Shown piece after piece: positions 38,086 through 51,844 of a stretch of DNA of 64,000 nt (positions within the stretch are counted from its first letter, which is position 1; each line of letters begins with the position of its first letter). Made by a program: the position numbers and the translations under genes. The stretch comes from Symmachiella macrocystis (GTDB taxonomy: Bacteria; Planctomycetota; Planctomycetia; Planctomycetales; Planctomycetaceae), in assembly GCF_007860075.1 (NCBI RefSeq), contig NZ_SJPP01000002.1, positions 310,001-374,000 of the forward strand. The letters are read 5' to 3'. Below the pieces are notes generated by a model. The model saw nothing but the letters and a program-made list of their open reading frames with translations. It searched no databases and was not told the origin of the DNA.

Positions 38086-38496
38086 CTAACGAGTGGCCCA
38101 GTCCCATTCATCCAGATCGGCAGGCAGGACACCTTCGTCTGGCAGGTTGTCGCCGAAGTACCGGCATGGAAATGGAATGGCTGCACGCTCTGCACCATGA
38201 ATCGCCAGATGACGGAGGTTGAGCACCTGACCTGATTGCCCGTAGTACCTTTGCCCCTCCGGGAACCCATCCAGACAATCATCATCAACGATGATGTGGT
38301 GTCCGTAGCAGTCATTTTCCGCCAGTTTTTCAACTGCATCACCTACTGAGCCAGCTTCGACAATCAGGAAAAGCGGAGTGCGTGAGCCGCTGATCTCCAG
38401 TAGCCACGTTCTGCCGAATCGATCTCCGGGGTTCAGAACAGGAATGTCATTGAGTTCCTGATCTTCGAGTTTTGCTTTAGCTGTGATCGGTGACAC
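38086..38496 (-). CDS. hypothetical protein
   Basis: A 136-residue acidic protein from a GTG at 38496. It has the beta-rich stretch FGRTWLLEISGSRTPLFLIV and HHIIVDDDCLDGFPEG. The end is WDWATR. I do not recognise the family. It is preceded by a leader motif 43 nt upstream, so it belongs to the same group as the neighbouring backbone genes. Confidence 0.65.
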   Translation of the reverse strand: MSPITAKAKLEDQELNDIPVLNPGDRFGRTWLLEISGSRTPLFLIVEAGSVGDAVEKLAENDCYGHHIIVDDDCLDGFPEGQRYYGQSGQVLNLRHLAIHGAERAAIPFPCRYFGDNLPDEGVLPADLDEWDWATR

Positions 38497-38539
38497 CGGT
38501 TACTCCAGTACAAGACTTGAAACGTTATTGCCCCGCTTG

Positions 38540-38546
38540 CGGGTGT
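38540..38546 (-). promoter_or_regulatory. ACACCCG leader motif, gene at 38086-38496
   Basis: It lies 43 nt before the GTG at 38496 and overlaps the stop codon of the ATPase gene by one base. Confidence 0.6.
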
Positions 38547-39454
38547 CACGCCTCCACACTCGCTTCGATTCGCTTCTTCGTTCGAAAGAAACTGGCCCTC
38601 GACTTGCCGGTTTTGTTGCACCAGTACAATTGTTGTTCTGATGGCGACTCGGGGTGCTTCCGAATCGCTGCTTTCATCACACGAATATCGGCTGTCTTAT
38701 TGTCGAGGCGCTTTGTGGCGACCTGCTTTCGGCCAAGGTTCGACAATTGACTCTTCACCAATGGACGCCAATCAATTCCTTCGTCACGTGCATACTTCAG
38801 TTTTCGAAGACTTGGCCCCAGCAGGCGGAGGGACAACTGCCTGTCTTCAGACTGTTCTTCGATGAAGTCGATGACGGCTTCGCATTCCTCGACTGTCACA
38901 CCTTGAAATCCCTTAGCTGCGATGCTTCTCATGGCTTCGATGACTTCACCGTTCGTCGCCGAAAGATCGAACTGATCGACCCGTGAAAGAACGGCCTTGA
39001 AGGCATCGTTCTTGGGGATGACGTTGGCGGCGAAGATCACTCGGCTCGAAAACTCAAACGACGAGGGGAGTCCTTCAGGAAGTTGCGACGAGTTGTAGGT
39101 CACAATTCGAGGCGAACCCCAAAGTGCCGACCTCAGCAGCCCCAGATGTACCATGGACGAGAACATCGAATCAGTGTCGTCGAAGAACAAAAGCGAATCT
39201 TCACGGTGCTCGTACAGAATGCCGAACAAGGCAAGCGGAGTCACGTGGCTGTTGATCAGGATCGGCTCAATTCCATGCTCATCGAGCACCTTGATGATTG
39301 TGCGAGACTTCCCAAGTCCCCCTTGGCTTCCGAAGGCGAACAGGGCATGGCTCATTTTCTTCGCCACAAGCCGGACGTGATGAGCCAAGAGTTCTTGCTT
39401 CTTCTCCAATGCTGTCAGTGGTCGAGTATTCTGTTCTGGATGGTCGAGTGACAT
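38546..39454 (-). CDS. AAA-type ATPase 1, backbone protein
   Basis: A 302-residue protein. Walker A is GSQGGLGKS at residues ~42-50, the Walker B-like LLFFDDTD near 90, and an asparagine sensor in VIFAANVIPKND. The C-terminus has a resolvase-like helix-turn-helix (WCNKTGKSRASFFRTKKRIE). It shares an unusual block (SHVTPLALFGILYEH) and MRSIAAKGFQ with the ATPase at 59769-60896. It may be a DNA-loading or replication/transfer ATPase of the element; the job is not known. Confidence 0.8.
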   Translation of the reverse strand: MSLDHPEQNTRPLTALEKKQELLAHHVRLVAKKMSHALFAFGSQGGLGKSRTIIKVLDEHGIEPILINSHVTPLALFGILYEHREDSLLFFDDTDSMFSSMVHLGLLRSALWGSPRIVTYNSSQLPEGLPSSFEFSSRVIFAANVIPKNDAFKAVLSRVDQFDLSATNGEVIEAMRSIAAKGFQGVTVEECEAVIDFIEEQSEDRQLSLRLLGPSLRKLKYARDEGIDWRPLVKSQLSNLGRKQVATKRLDNKTADIRVMKAAIRKHPESPSEQQLYWCNKTGKSRASFFRTKKRIEASVEA

Positions 39455-39489
39455 GGCTGTTCCCTTTCGTTGTGGTGTTGGCGCTGTTG

Positions 39490-39496
39490 CGGGTGT
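39490..39496 (-). promoter_or_regulatory. ACACCCG leader motif, AAA ATPase 1 gene
   Basis: It lies 35 nt before the ATG at 39454. Confidence 0.6.
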
Positions 39497-39676
39497 GCAA
39501 CAGACCCCGAGAGAACCGCTCGTTGTTGATCGCTGATGACTTTGAGACTTCGCTTAGTCGATGAAGTGAAAGACCGTGCCGACCGGTCAGGCGTGGTCGT
39601 GCTCCAACGAGTGTTCGTGTCAAAGTCAAAGGTCCGGCTTAGATCAACTCTGAGCGGTTCAACTCAGGTGTCCCGA

Positions 39677-40627
39677 TCAGGACATGACGACCACGGGTGT
39701 GTCTGCCCCGGCAGTTGAGGCGTCGTCTTTCGTGCGGTTGAAACTCATGATGAAGTCAGTTGCTTTGGAGGCGGCACTGCTCGCCCGGAAAATGTAGCTG
39801 GAGTCTCCCTTCATTCTCTCCAGCCAGCCATTGAGGTAAGCGGAGTGATTGTCGAGCGACTCGGTGATCGGGATGCCGATTTCATTGGCGAGGAAGCAGG
39901 CACCGATCTCAGCAACGAGTTCTTCTTCCGCATACTGTTGTGCCCGTGCGTTGCTCGCTGCTTTCCAGTTCAGGCGGCGTTCATTCAAGCTCCAGTGAAT
40001 GAACTCGTGTGACAGACTCTCGTAGTACTCACGATCGAATCGCTCACGCTCTGGCATCTGGATGTAGTCGTCAGCCGGACTGAAGTAGCAGTGATTGCCG
40101 CCGTGTCGAATATCTGCACCGGTTGCAGAAAAGACCTCTTCAGCATGTTCGAGTCGCTCGAACTCCGTGCGGGTGTCCTGTTCGCATCCTGCACGAAGGT
40201 GATTCAAATGATCGCCTTCGACCTGATCAATGTTGAAAACGGTATACTGCTTCAGGATGAAGAACTTTTCCTCAACCTCATCGCCGTGCGTGTCGGTCTT
40301 TGTTTTCGTGATCGGTTTGGCGAAGACAATCCTTGTGCCCCATTTGCCGGGTTCAATGCCCTCTGGGCGTTTCATCACTTGCCCGTTGAGTGCCTTCCAC
40401 TGCCTGAACGTGGCCCATTGCTTTGACTGAAAGCCATACTTCATCGAAGCAATCATGCATAGAATCGGATTGACGCCGGTGTATGGCATCCGGCTGACGA
40501 CATTGGTTGCCCACCCCGAGTTTGGGCATTGTCTCCAAGTGCGTCTCCATGGCGGGAGCGATCCAGATTCGATGCTCTCGATGATTCGATTCGTGATGTC
40601 GTGGCGAACTTGATTGTTGGTTGGCAC
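39677..40627 (-). CDS. ardC: ArdC-like antirestriction protein
   Basis: A 316-residue protein from a GTG at 40627 (GGAGACATTCGCA upstream). The N-terminal half is the ssDNA-binding domain (RHDITNRIIESIESGSLPPW, then YTGVNPILCM). The C-terminal half is a zincin-like metallopeptidase with HEFIH at residues 207-211 and the following EEELVAEIGACFL. ArdC proteins protect incoming plasmid DNA from type I restriction and aid establishment. This element also carries its own type I system 4 kb away. An ACACCCG leader copy is present. Confidence 0.92.
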   Translation of the reverse strand: MPTNNQVRHDITNRIIESIESGSLPPWRRTWRQCPNSGWATNVVSRMPYTGVNPILCMIASMKYGFQSKQWATFRQWKALNGQVMKRPEGIEPGKWGTRIVFAKPITKTKTDTHGDEVEEKFFILKQYTVFNIDQVEGDHLNHLRAGCEQDTRTEFERLEHAEEVFSATGADIRHGGNHCYFSPADDYIQMPERERFDREYYESLSHEFIHWSLNERRLNWKAASNARAQQYAEEELVAEIGACFLANEIGIPITESLDNHSAYLNGWLERMKGDSSYIFRASSAASKATDFIMSFNRTKDDASTAGADTPVVVMS

Positions 40628-40951
40628 TGCGAATGTCTCCGTCGTGGTGGTTGAGTGACGGCGACATTACGGGTGTCAGATTTCGAACTTGGGGCTTCTC
40701 CGAGTATTCAGCGAGACCTGCGACTGCGGTTTCATGTTTGGGCCAACCTCGACGCTGAGACAGTCGCCCATGAGATCACAGAGGTGACAGATAGCAGCAT
40801 GAAACACAGGACTATCGGAGTGTTGTCTCAAGTTTCACCGACTCACGGCTTCTTGAACGTCCTCACGCCAGACGGCGTGTCACCGAGACAGATGAATGAG
40901 GCGTAACACCCGGTTCTGGAGTGCTATTCCCATTGAGTTATGTTTCTTGTC
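40628..40951. other. gap upstream of ardC, possible short gene
   Basis: It contains an ACACCCG copy for ardC and another in the opposite direction at 40906-40912. A plus-strand frame at 40655-40906 (83 codons, GTG start) ends exactly before that second copy. It lacks a ribosome site and family, so I do not call it a gene. Confidence 0.35.
40670..40676 (-). promoter_or_regulatory. ACACCCG leader motif, ardC
   Basis: It lies 42 nt before the GTG at 40627. Confidence 0.6.
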
Positions 40952-42247
40952 CTACCAGTATCTGGTACTGCGCTGACTCACATCGTAACCAAGCCCCTCA
41001 AGTACCAGAGTGACTTCACGATAGATCGACCAATGGGCATGATCGCACCGTTTACGAAATTCATCTTTCGTGACATTGGCCAGTTCATCGGTTGTCTCTT
41101 CAGGGAAGTCCTTCATTGCGTCTTTCGTGTCGCTGGTCAGGTCCAACTCGGCAACCAGACAATTCTCCGGTTCTTCGACTGACTCAGGTCGAGGTCGTGA
41201 CACTGTAAGCGGACAGATGTCATCTGCGTACCAGTGTGCCCATTCCAACCACATGGGGAACGCTTCTGGATTGGATGGCACAACTTCTTTCTTGTCCAGT
41301 GTCTTCTCAAGAGCATCCAAGTAGCTTCGGATTCGTTGTGACTTTTCCCACGATTCGACGGACGACATCAAATCGGTTCGCCGGGATTCTTCATACTCTT
41401 TCTTTTCTTTCACGATCTTGCGACGGGACTCGGCCTTCACTTCCTGTCGGGCACGACACTCGTCGTCGAGCCGTGTGCTCTTTTCACTCTCCATCCACAG
41501 GTGAAGTGTCGAGATAAAACTACCCAACACATTTTCGAGCACTTGGATCTTTCCGTCGTTCCATGTCTTTCTCAAGCCGTCGCCGTAACCGTGGATCTCA
41601 AGTGACAGTTTTCCAGTCGCTTCGTAGCTCCAATCTTTCCAGTATCGCTGCTTATTGGGATTCTTTTCGTAGCGACGAACAGTCTCGGTGAGAGAAACGC
41701 TTGCGCCATCTTTACCAAGACTGAAGCAAGTTGGATCTACCTGAACTTCACCTCCTTCGTTCTCCCACGCTTTGATAACTGCATCAAAGATCCTAAGAGC
41801 CCTTGGGAGGCACTTCTTTGAAACACCGATACTCAAGCAATCAGATTTTGGAACTTGGATAATTCCGTTGCTGTCTGTTTGGGCTGCCTTTAACCGACTT
41901 CTTGATGACCGAACGTGTGGATGCGGCTTGGTGAGTTTCTCCGAGACTTCCACCACAATCTTCTGGCGTGTCGGTACTGGATCGTCCTTGTCGAAGTTCT
42001 CCCGGAACGAAATGATCTCGCTCAGATCCTCGGCATTGAGTTCAGGTAATTCAACACGTTCAACTTCTTTGCCATGTGCGAGCTTGGCCCAATACCCAAC
42101 AGGTGGGCGAGGGATATCGTACTTGCGACAGACCTTAGCCAGACCAACATCAGAAAGGCCCAGCGTCGGAGCAACCTTTGTCATTGGCTGCGTCCATACT
42201 TTGTCGTAAAGCTGTTTCCGAGTGAGTGGCGTTGCTTCGATGCTCAT
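40952..42247 (-). CDS. hypothetical protein with N-terminal helix-turn-helix-like domain
   Basis: A 431-residue protein. Residues ~9-60 (TRKQLYDKVWTQPMTKVAPT, then LGLSDVGLAKVCRKYDIPRP and PVGYWAKLAHGK) match a DNA-binding-like domain that I associate with hypothetical proteins of defence islands. The middle has a long charged coiled coil (ESRRKIVKEKKEYEESRR). No catalytic motif seen. It has no leader motif and sits at the border of the defence module, so it may be the first cargo gene. Confidence 0.7.
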   Translation of the reverse strand: MSIEATPLTRKQLYDKVWTQPMTKVAPTLGLSDVGLAKVCRKYDIPRPPVGYWAKLAHGKEVERVELPELNAEDLSEIISFRENFDKDDPVPTRQKIVVEVSEKLTKPHPHVRSSRSRLKAAQTDSNGIIQVPKSDCLSIGVSKKCLPRALRIFDAVIKAWENEGGEVQVDPTCFSLGKDGASVSLTETVRRYEKNPNKQRYWKDWSYEATGKLSLEIHGYGDGLRKTWNDGKIQVLENVLGSFISTLHLWMESEKSTRLDDECRARQEVKAESRRKIVKEKKEYEESRRTDLMSSVESWEKSQRIRSYLDALEKTLDKKEVVPSNPEAFPMWLEWAHWYADDICPLTVSRPRPESVEEPENCLVAELDLTSDTKDAMKDFPEETTDELANVTKDEFRKRCDHAHWSIYREVTLVLEGLGYDVSQRSTRYW

Positions 42248-42621
42248 TAGCTAGACTTCGGCTTGGACAGTCTCATGAAAAACCGATCGCTCGTTTGAAC
42301 TGAGTCTTTATCTGAATCGTCCATCACTATCTCGTCAAGTTTCTGTGAGAACGAAAGCGCATTTGAGCTTGCCTGCGATCATTTTGGACAATTCAAGTAC
42401 TTCAACTAACTAGCTGGCGTTCCCGAAGGCGTCTTCGAGTGCCTATTGGTCATGACACATGAGTAGCCATGCGACAACGGACACCGGCTACGTAAACGAA
42501 GCGGCGTGACTATTCGAGATTCGATGAACGAGTGCCGTCGCAGAGGTGGTGTTCGAGCAGAATCAATCGAACTATAGAGTGCTGTGTGCTATTCGCTTGG
42601 AAGAATCCAGCAAACCGCCGA
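42248..42621. other. non-coding gap behind the reverse transcriptase gene
   Basis: 374 bp without a supported gene. It has short pairing segments, for example GGCGTTCC...GGCGTCTTCGAGTGCC near 42417-42442. Some defence reverse transcriptases use a noncoding RNA encoded next to them, so this gap is a candidate, but I found no strong conserved fold. Confidence 0.35.
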
Positions 42622-44094
42622 TCACAGTCGTTTAACGATGTCCGAATACACCTTCATGTGCAACCCTGACTTCGCTACGTAGTTGCAAAGCTGATTTCGC
42701 TTTGACTTGTTGGCTTCCCGAAGGCCCATGAGCGCTGCGATACCGGCGATGCTACCCGGTGAATTGCGAAGCACGGATTCCTTCATCTCCAAAAAACCAT
42801 GCTTGTTGTCAAGACATTCAAGCACGACTGCTTGAACTACATTCGAAGCATTCGTGTGCTTGTAGATCTTGGTCAGAAACTCAGCCAGCACGTGGTCAAA
42901 TTCGTAAAAGTGAATTGCAATCTTGGCGATCCAAAACAACTCAAATTCAGAAATGTCGGATCTTGAGACACGTTTTGTGAGGATGTCCCAGCAAGCTCCG
43001 TCGTCATCGAATGTTGCTGTCGAAAAAAGGCGATGAAGATGTTTGATTAAGTGTGGATGCTGATCGCAGACAAGTTCAACAAGACGAATAATCGTCGAAC
43101 CTTCGTCAATCAAAGCCAGTGCAAGTTCCAAGTCTTCTTCCAAGACTCGATCCTCATTGACGATTTGTTCCAAGTATTCCCGCTCGGCTTCTTCCAGATC
43201 AACCTCGTCGGATTCAGTGTCATCGTAGCCAACGGCCTCCTCTCGTTTTTGAAGCAGGCGTTTCTTGACAGCATCGAGATTGCGTTCATCGAACGGAGTT
43301 CCCTTTGACCCGAACCGTGTCTTGTCGGCATTCAGGCAAAGGTTGTGCGAGCCCAACATTTGTTGAAGAACCAGAACATCCGAACGCAATGTTCTTTCAA
43401 CATTACTGAACAGGTAGATGTCATCCAGAAATCGAATGATGGCAGGTGAACGCAACTCGGCACTCTCTTCAACGAATGCCAAGAAATGGTTGCCCACCGT
43501 CTTCGCAGGGTAAAGTCCCTGCGGAAAACAATTCACAGATGTACCGCTGTTGATCTCACGAAGAAATTGACCGAAGCGTTCCTCATCGTCATGAGAAATG
43601 TAGCTTCCGACGAATTGGGCAACATCATGGTGGTAGAAGCTGTTGAAGCAATTGCTGATGTCCACTTTGGCAAAATATTTGTACTCAGCCTTCAGTTCAT
43701 ACTTTGCTCTGCGGAAGTCATGGTACTGGTCGGTCGGTGACAATGGCTTTCGTCGCTTGAACGAGTATCCATATCGGCGACGTAGATCGGGCCTGCTCTC
43801 TTGGAAGTAGGTCGGAGCGTGAGTCAGGACGGCATCGTAAAGATAGAAAGTCGAAACCGGATCAAGAGCCAACACCTTTCTCAAGTGGCACGAGTCTTTG
43901 AGTGCATAACTCATCGGTGCGGTTAAGAACGAAGCCGTCTTGTCGTTCTTGTCAAAGATCGAATCGTAAACATATGCATGAATTTCCGATTCCCCGTGCT
44001 TGATGTATGCGAGAGTGCTGTCGAGTGGAAAAAAACCTCTGATGTGATCGTCGGCCACGAAGTCCGATGTCATGTATTTGGGAATCTTTGGCAT
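42622..44094 (-). CDS. defence-type reverse transcriptase (UG/Abi-like)
   Basis: A 490-residue protein. The palm motifs are present: motif A KVDISNCFNSF with D145, motif B PQGLYPAKTVGN at ~191, motif C RFLDDIYLF with D224-D225, and motif D LNADKTRF. No maturase or endonuclease domain of group II introns follows. Instead there is an acidic linker and a helical C-terminal region of ~190 residues, as in Abi/UG (DRT) anti-phage enzymes. The gene lies 7 bp after the XRE regulator, in one unit with it, and back to back with the restriction operon. The exact subgroup is not certain. Confidence 0.83.
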   Translation of the reverse strand: MPKIPKYMTSDFVADDHIRGFFPLDSTLAYIKHGESEIHAYVYDSIFDKNDKTASFLTAPMSYALKDSCHLRKVLALDPVSTFYLYDAVLTHAPTYFQESRPDLRRRYGYSFKRRKPLSPTDQYHDFRRAKYELKAEYKYFAKVDISNCFNSFYHHDVAQFVGSYISHDDEERFGQFLREINSGTSVNCFPQGLYPAKTVGNHFLAFVEESAELRSPAIIRFLDDIYLFSNVERTLRSDVLVLQQMLGSHNLCLNADKTRFGSKGTPFDERNLDAVKKRLLQKREEAVGYDDTESDEVDLEEAEREYLEQIVNEDRVLEEDLELALALIDEGSTIIRLVELVCDQHPHLIKHLHRLFSTATFDDDGACWDILTKRVSRSDISEFELFWIAKIAIHFYEFDHVLAEFLTKIYKHTNASNVVQAVVLECLDNKHGFLEMKESVLRNSPGSIAGIAALMGLREANKSKRNQLCNYVAKSGLHMKVYSDIVKRL

Positions 44095-44101
44095 GGCATC
44101 A

Positions 44102-44419
44102 TCATCGCTTTCTGATCACACGATCCAATTCTGCATCTGACATGGTTGCCAGATGTCTGAAGGCTTCTGGCCTTTCACGAATTCGTTTTCGGATTGCGGC
44201 TGGAACTCGGTCGGTGAGAAGAAGCAACTCATCTTCGTCTGCCTCAAGTGCGTCGGCCAGTCTGTGGACAAAGCTCTCACTGGGATAGTCACCAACGTTT
44301 AGCCGTTCGTTCTCAACCTTCGAGATGTACGACAGGCTCACGTCCAGACGTTCTGCGAGCTTCTGTTGAGTAAGCCCTTGCTCTTGCCGAAGTTCTTTGA
44401 CTCGATTGCCGAATCGCAT
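44102..44419 (-). CDS. XRE-family regulator of the defence module
   Basis: A 105-residue protein with a Cro/CI-type helix-turn-helix at residues ~5-60 (RVKELRQEQGLTQQKLAERL, then DVSLSYISKVENERLNVGDY). A charged helical tail follows (AAIRKRIRERPEAFRHLATM). It is divergent from hsdM and directly before the reverse transcriptase gene, so it can control both sides from one gap. Controller proteins in this arrangement delay restriction or repress the module; this role is inferred. Confidence 0.88.
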   Translation of the reverse strand: MRFGNRVKELRQEQGLTQQKLAERLDVSLSYISKVENERLNVGDYPSESFVHRLADALEADEDELLLLTDRVPAAIRKRIRERPEAFRHLATMSDAELDRVIRKR

Positions 44420-44456
44420 GTCGTCGCCTTTGCCTCGATTGCCGATGCTCCACTTG

Positions 44457-44479
44457 AACTGTATTGTAGTGGTACTGTT
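44457..44479. promoter_or_regulatory. imperfect inverted repeat, likely XRE operator
   Basis: AACTGTA at 44457-44463 and TACTGTT at 44473-44479 form an inverted repeat with six of seven matches and a 9-bp spacer. It sits in the 103-bp gap between the divergent regulator and hsdM genes, the expected place for a Cro/CI-type operator. Confidence 0.5.
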
Positions 44480-44522
44480 TGGTCAACAATGGGCAGCTTT
44501 TTAAGGTTCGAAGAGAACGTCG

Positions 44523-46047
<1,525 letters not shown>

Positions 46048-46058
<11 letters not shown>

Positions 46059-46650
46059 AGACTGGATTCCCTGTGAGATGGGCGATCTCTTCGAACGTAG
46101 GTCCGAAGATGGAATCGCTGGCTTGCCTATCATGTCTGTAACAATTGACAACGGGCTCGTTCGGCGTGATTCGTTAGATAGGAAAATGGAGACGAACATC
46201 ACAGATGAGGAGCACCTTCTCGTTCGGAAGGACGACATTGCATACAACATGATGCGTATGTGGCAGGGTTCCTTCGGGCTGGCGTATGAGGATGGTCTCG
46301 TTAGCCCTGCCTACGTAGTCTTGAAGCCGACCAAACGCATAGTCCCTGCGTTTGCCGCCCATTTTTTTAAGCATCCTCACACGTTGAAGCAATTTAGAGA
46401 TTTTTCGCATGGAATTGCGGATGATCGCCTTCGGCTCTACTACGAGGACTTTGCAGTAATACCAACACAAATTCCTCCAAAGCCGGAGCAGACAAGGATC
46501 GCTTCATTCCTTAATGCTTGTGACGAGCAACTTAGGATTCTGCAAGAGAAGACCGAACTGCTTTGTCTGAGGCGGGAAGGGCTATCGGAGCGAATTCTGA
46601 GTGGAAAGTTACGACTTCAGACTAGTGATGACGAATGCGGAGAGGAGTGA
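46048..46650 (+). CDS. hsdS: type I specificity subunit, half-length (single TRD)
   Basis: 200 residues from the ATG at 46048, which has an AAGGGG ribosome site; the GTG at 46039 is less likely. One target-recognition domain is followed by one conserved helix (PEQTRIASFLNACDEQLRIL). Normal HsdS proteins have two such units in ~400 residues. Half-size HsdS can form a dimer and read a palindromic split site, so it may still work. No second half is found nearby, which suggests a natural short form or a deletion. Confidence 0.88.
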
Positions 46651-46653
46651 GGC

Positions 46654-49919
<3,266 letters not shown>

Positions 49920-49923
<4 letters not shown>

Positions 49924-50657
49924 ATCTCCTCAGTGCGAACGAAGATAGTCGGACACTGATGTTGCATTACGGTCGTAAGCAGATCGAATACGAAGTTCTC
50001 TATTCTGGTCGCAGAACGCTGGCAATTGATGTTCACCCTGATCTGTCGGTGGTGGTAACTGCTCCGACTGGAACCGCCGATGATGCCGTTGATGAAAAGA
50101 TGCAGAAACGAGCATCATGGATACTTCAGCAACAGAGATTTTTTGAGAACTACCTTCCCGCTATTCCGGCCCGGCGTTATGTCAGCGGTGAATCACATCG
50201 CTATTTGGGTCGGCAATATCGATTGCGTGTTTACGGCGGTGACGAAGATATTGTCAAAATGTCACGTGGTCAGATCAATGTCTTTCTGACTGATCGAGCG
50301 AAGACAGCACGAACCAAGCGACTTGTAACCGGTTGGTTTCGCAGCCGGGCAGATGTGATTTTCCAGCAACTCTTTGATGCCATGGCAAGCAAGAGTGAAA
50401 GACACGGCATCACCGCTGGTTCTTTCGACATTCGACGAATGAAAAACAGATGGGGAAGCTGCACTCAAGAGGGACGAATTCTTCTTAACCCTGATCTGAT
50501 CATCGCTCCCAAAACATGTATCGAGTACGTGATCGTTCATGAACTCTGTCATTTACAACAACACAACCACGGACCAAGGTTTTACCGACTGCTGAATTCT
50601 CTCATGCCGGATTGGGAGCAGCGAAGGGAAAGGCTGAATTCATGCGTGGTGTCATAG
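49920..50657 (+). CDS. YgjP/WLM-type zinc metallopeptidase-like protein
   Basis: A 245-residue protein of the DUF45/YgjP group. The zinc motif HELCH is in YVIVHELCHLQQHNHGPRFY, preceded by the typical NRWGSCTQEGRILLNP. It overlaps hsdR by 4 bp, so it is translationally coupled. Members often follow hsdR in type I loci, but their role is not known; protein turnover of the system or of a phage factor is possible. Confidence 0.9.
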
Positions 50658-50676
50658 GAATAACTGAGGAATCAAA

Positions 50677-51843
50677 ATGAGGGCACTTGGGGGATTTACC
50701 AACGGGGTATGGGCGGACGTATTCGCCTCAGAGGATGAGGACGACGATTCTCCCGGCTGCGAGGAGCAGCTAAAGCAGTCATTGACCGACTTTCTTCGCA
50801 GCCAGAACCTCATTGTTCTGACGGGACTGGGTACGTCGCTCTGCATCAAAGGTGAAGACGACAGCAAACTGGCACCCACGATGTGGGATCTTTGGAACGG
50901 CATCGAGGAAGAGGTTACAGAAGAGCGACTGAAGTGGGTGTGTGAACATGTCGGTCAATCGATGGTTGAAGACGAAGACACGGGAGAAGATGTTTACAAA
51001 CAAGACATCGAGCTATTGCTGTCGAAATGCCTTCTTTCTCAAGAATTCAAACGGCACAAGAATGTTGCGATGTTCATTCGCAAAGCTGAAGCAGTGATCA
51101 GCAAGTTGTGCAACTTCGTATCTGATGATATTGCACTGGATGTCCACGAAGCCTTTCTTCGTCGAATTGCACGTAGGCCAACCAAACATTCTCGAACAAA
51201 ATTGTTCACTACGAACTACGACTTGGCGTTTGAAACAGCAGCGAGTCGAATACATTTCGTCACGGTCGATGGATTCTCTCACACAATCCCGCAAGAGTTC
51301 GACAGCAGCTATTTCGCCTACGATTTTGTTCGACGAGATGATGACGGCTCGTCTCCAAACTACATCCAGAATGTCTTTCATCTGCTAAAGGTTCATGGAA
51401 GCATTGATTGGCAAAACAAGGGTGAACGGATCATTAAGACCGAAGCCCCCGATGATCCAGTGTTGATCTACCCACGGCACAGTAAGTTTGAGTTGTCGTA
51501 CGAGTCTCCTTTTCTTGATCTGATTTCTCGGTTCCAGTCATCGCTTCGACAAACAGAAACTTCCTTGCTCGTCGTTGGATTCGGCTTCAATGACAAACAC
51601 CTCACACAGCCGATCTTGTCAGCGATCAGAAGTAATGTCGGGCTTCGCACCATCGTGGTATCGCCGTCGCTGGAAACTGCTGGTGGTGAAGCCGTAGAGA
51701 AAATTCAGGGCTTGATTGAGTCGGGAGACTCCCGGTTGTCATTGGTCGCTGGCACGTTCGAACAGTTTGTGCCGCTCATCCCGGATCTTATCTCGGAAAC
51801 GGAAGAAGAGCGGCATCGACGACGGATGCGGGGAGAGGCATGA
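50677..51843 (+). CDS. SIR2-domain protein (probable NADase effector)
   Basis: A 388-residue protein with SIR2-like motifs: VLTGLGTS near residue 47, FTTNYDLAFE near 177, the catalytic-type histidine in LLKVHGSIDW near 240, and LLVVGFGFND near 295. No zinc ribbon is seen, as usual for defence SIR2 proteins. In SIR2-HerA systems the SIR2 subunit degrades NAD+ or cuts DNA once infection is sensed. The HerA gene follows 1 bp later, which supports this pairing. The gene is 19 bp after the peptidase gene. Confidence 0.9.
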   Translation: MRALGGFTNGVWADVFASEDEDDDSPGCEEQLKQSLTDFLRSQNLIVLTGLGTSLCIKGEDDSKLAPTMWDLWNGIEEEVTEERLKWVCEHVGQSMVEDEDTGEDVYKQDIELLLSKCLLSQEFKRHKNVAMFIRKAEAVISKLCNFVSDDIALDVHEAFLRRIARRPTKHSRTKLFTTNYDLAFETAASRIHFVTVDGFSHTIPQEFDSSYFAYDFVRRDDDGSSPNYIQNVFHLLKVHGSIDWQNKGERIIKTEAPDDPVLIYPRHSKFELSYESPFLDLISRFQSSLRQTETSLLVVGFGFNDKHLTQPILSAIRSNVGLRTIVVSPSLETAGGEAVEKIQGLIESGDSRLSLVAGTFEQFVPLIPDLISETEEERHRRRMRGEA

Positions 51844-51844
51844 G

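Noticed and set aside
39696-40176. Two ACACCCG copies inside ardC (39696 and 40170)
   Set aside because: They lie in coding sequence and have no start codon at the usual distance; not listed as leaders.
40655-40906. 83-codon plus-strand frame upstream of ardC
   Set aside because: No ribosome site, no recognised family, GTG start inside the ardC leader motif.
35029-40912. ACACCCG copies as integron attC-like cassette borders
   Set aside because: Some copies touch stop codons, but no integrase of integrons, no GTTRRRY core and no paired inverse core were seen. Spacing to the following start codon is more constant than to the preceding stop.
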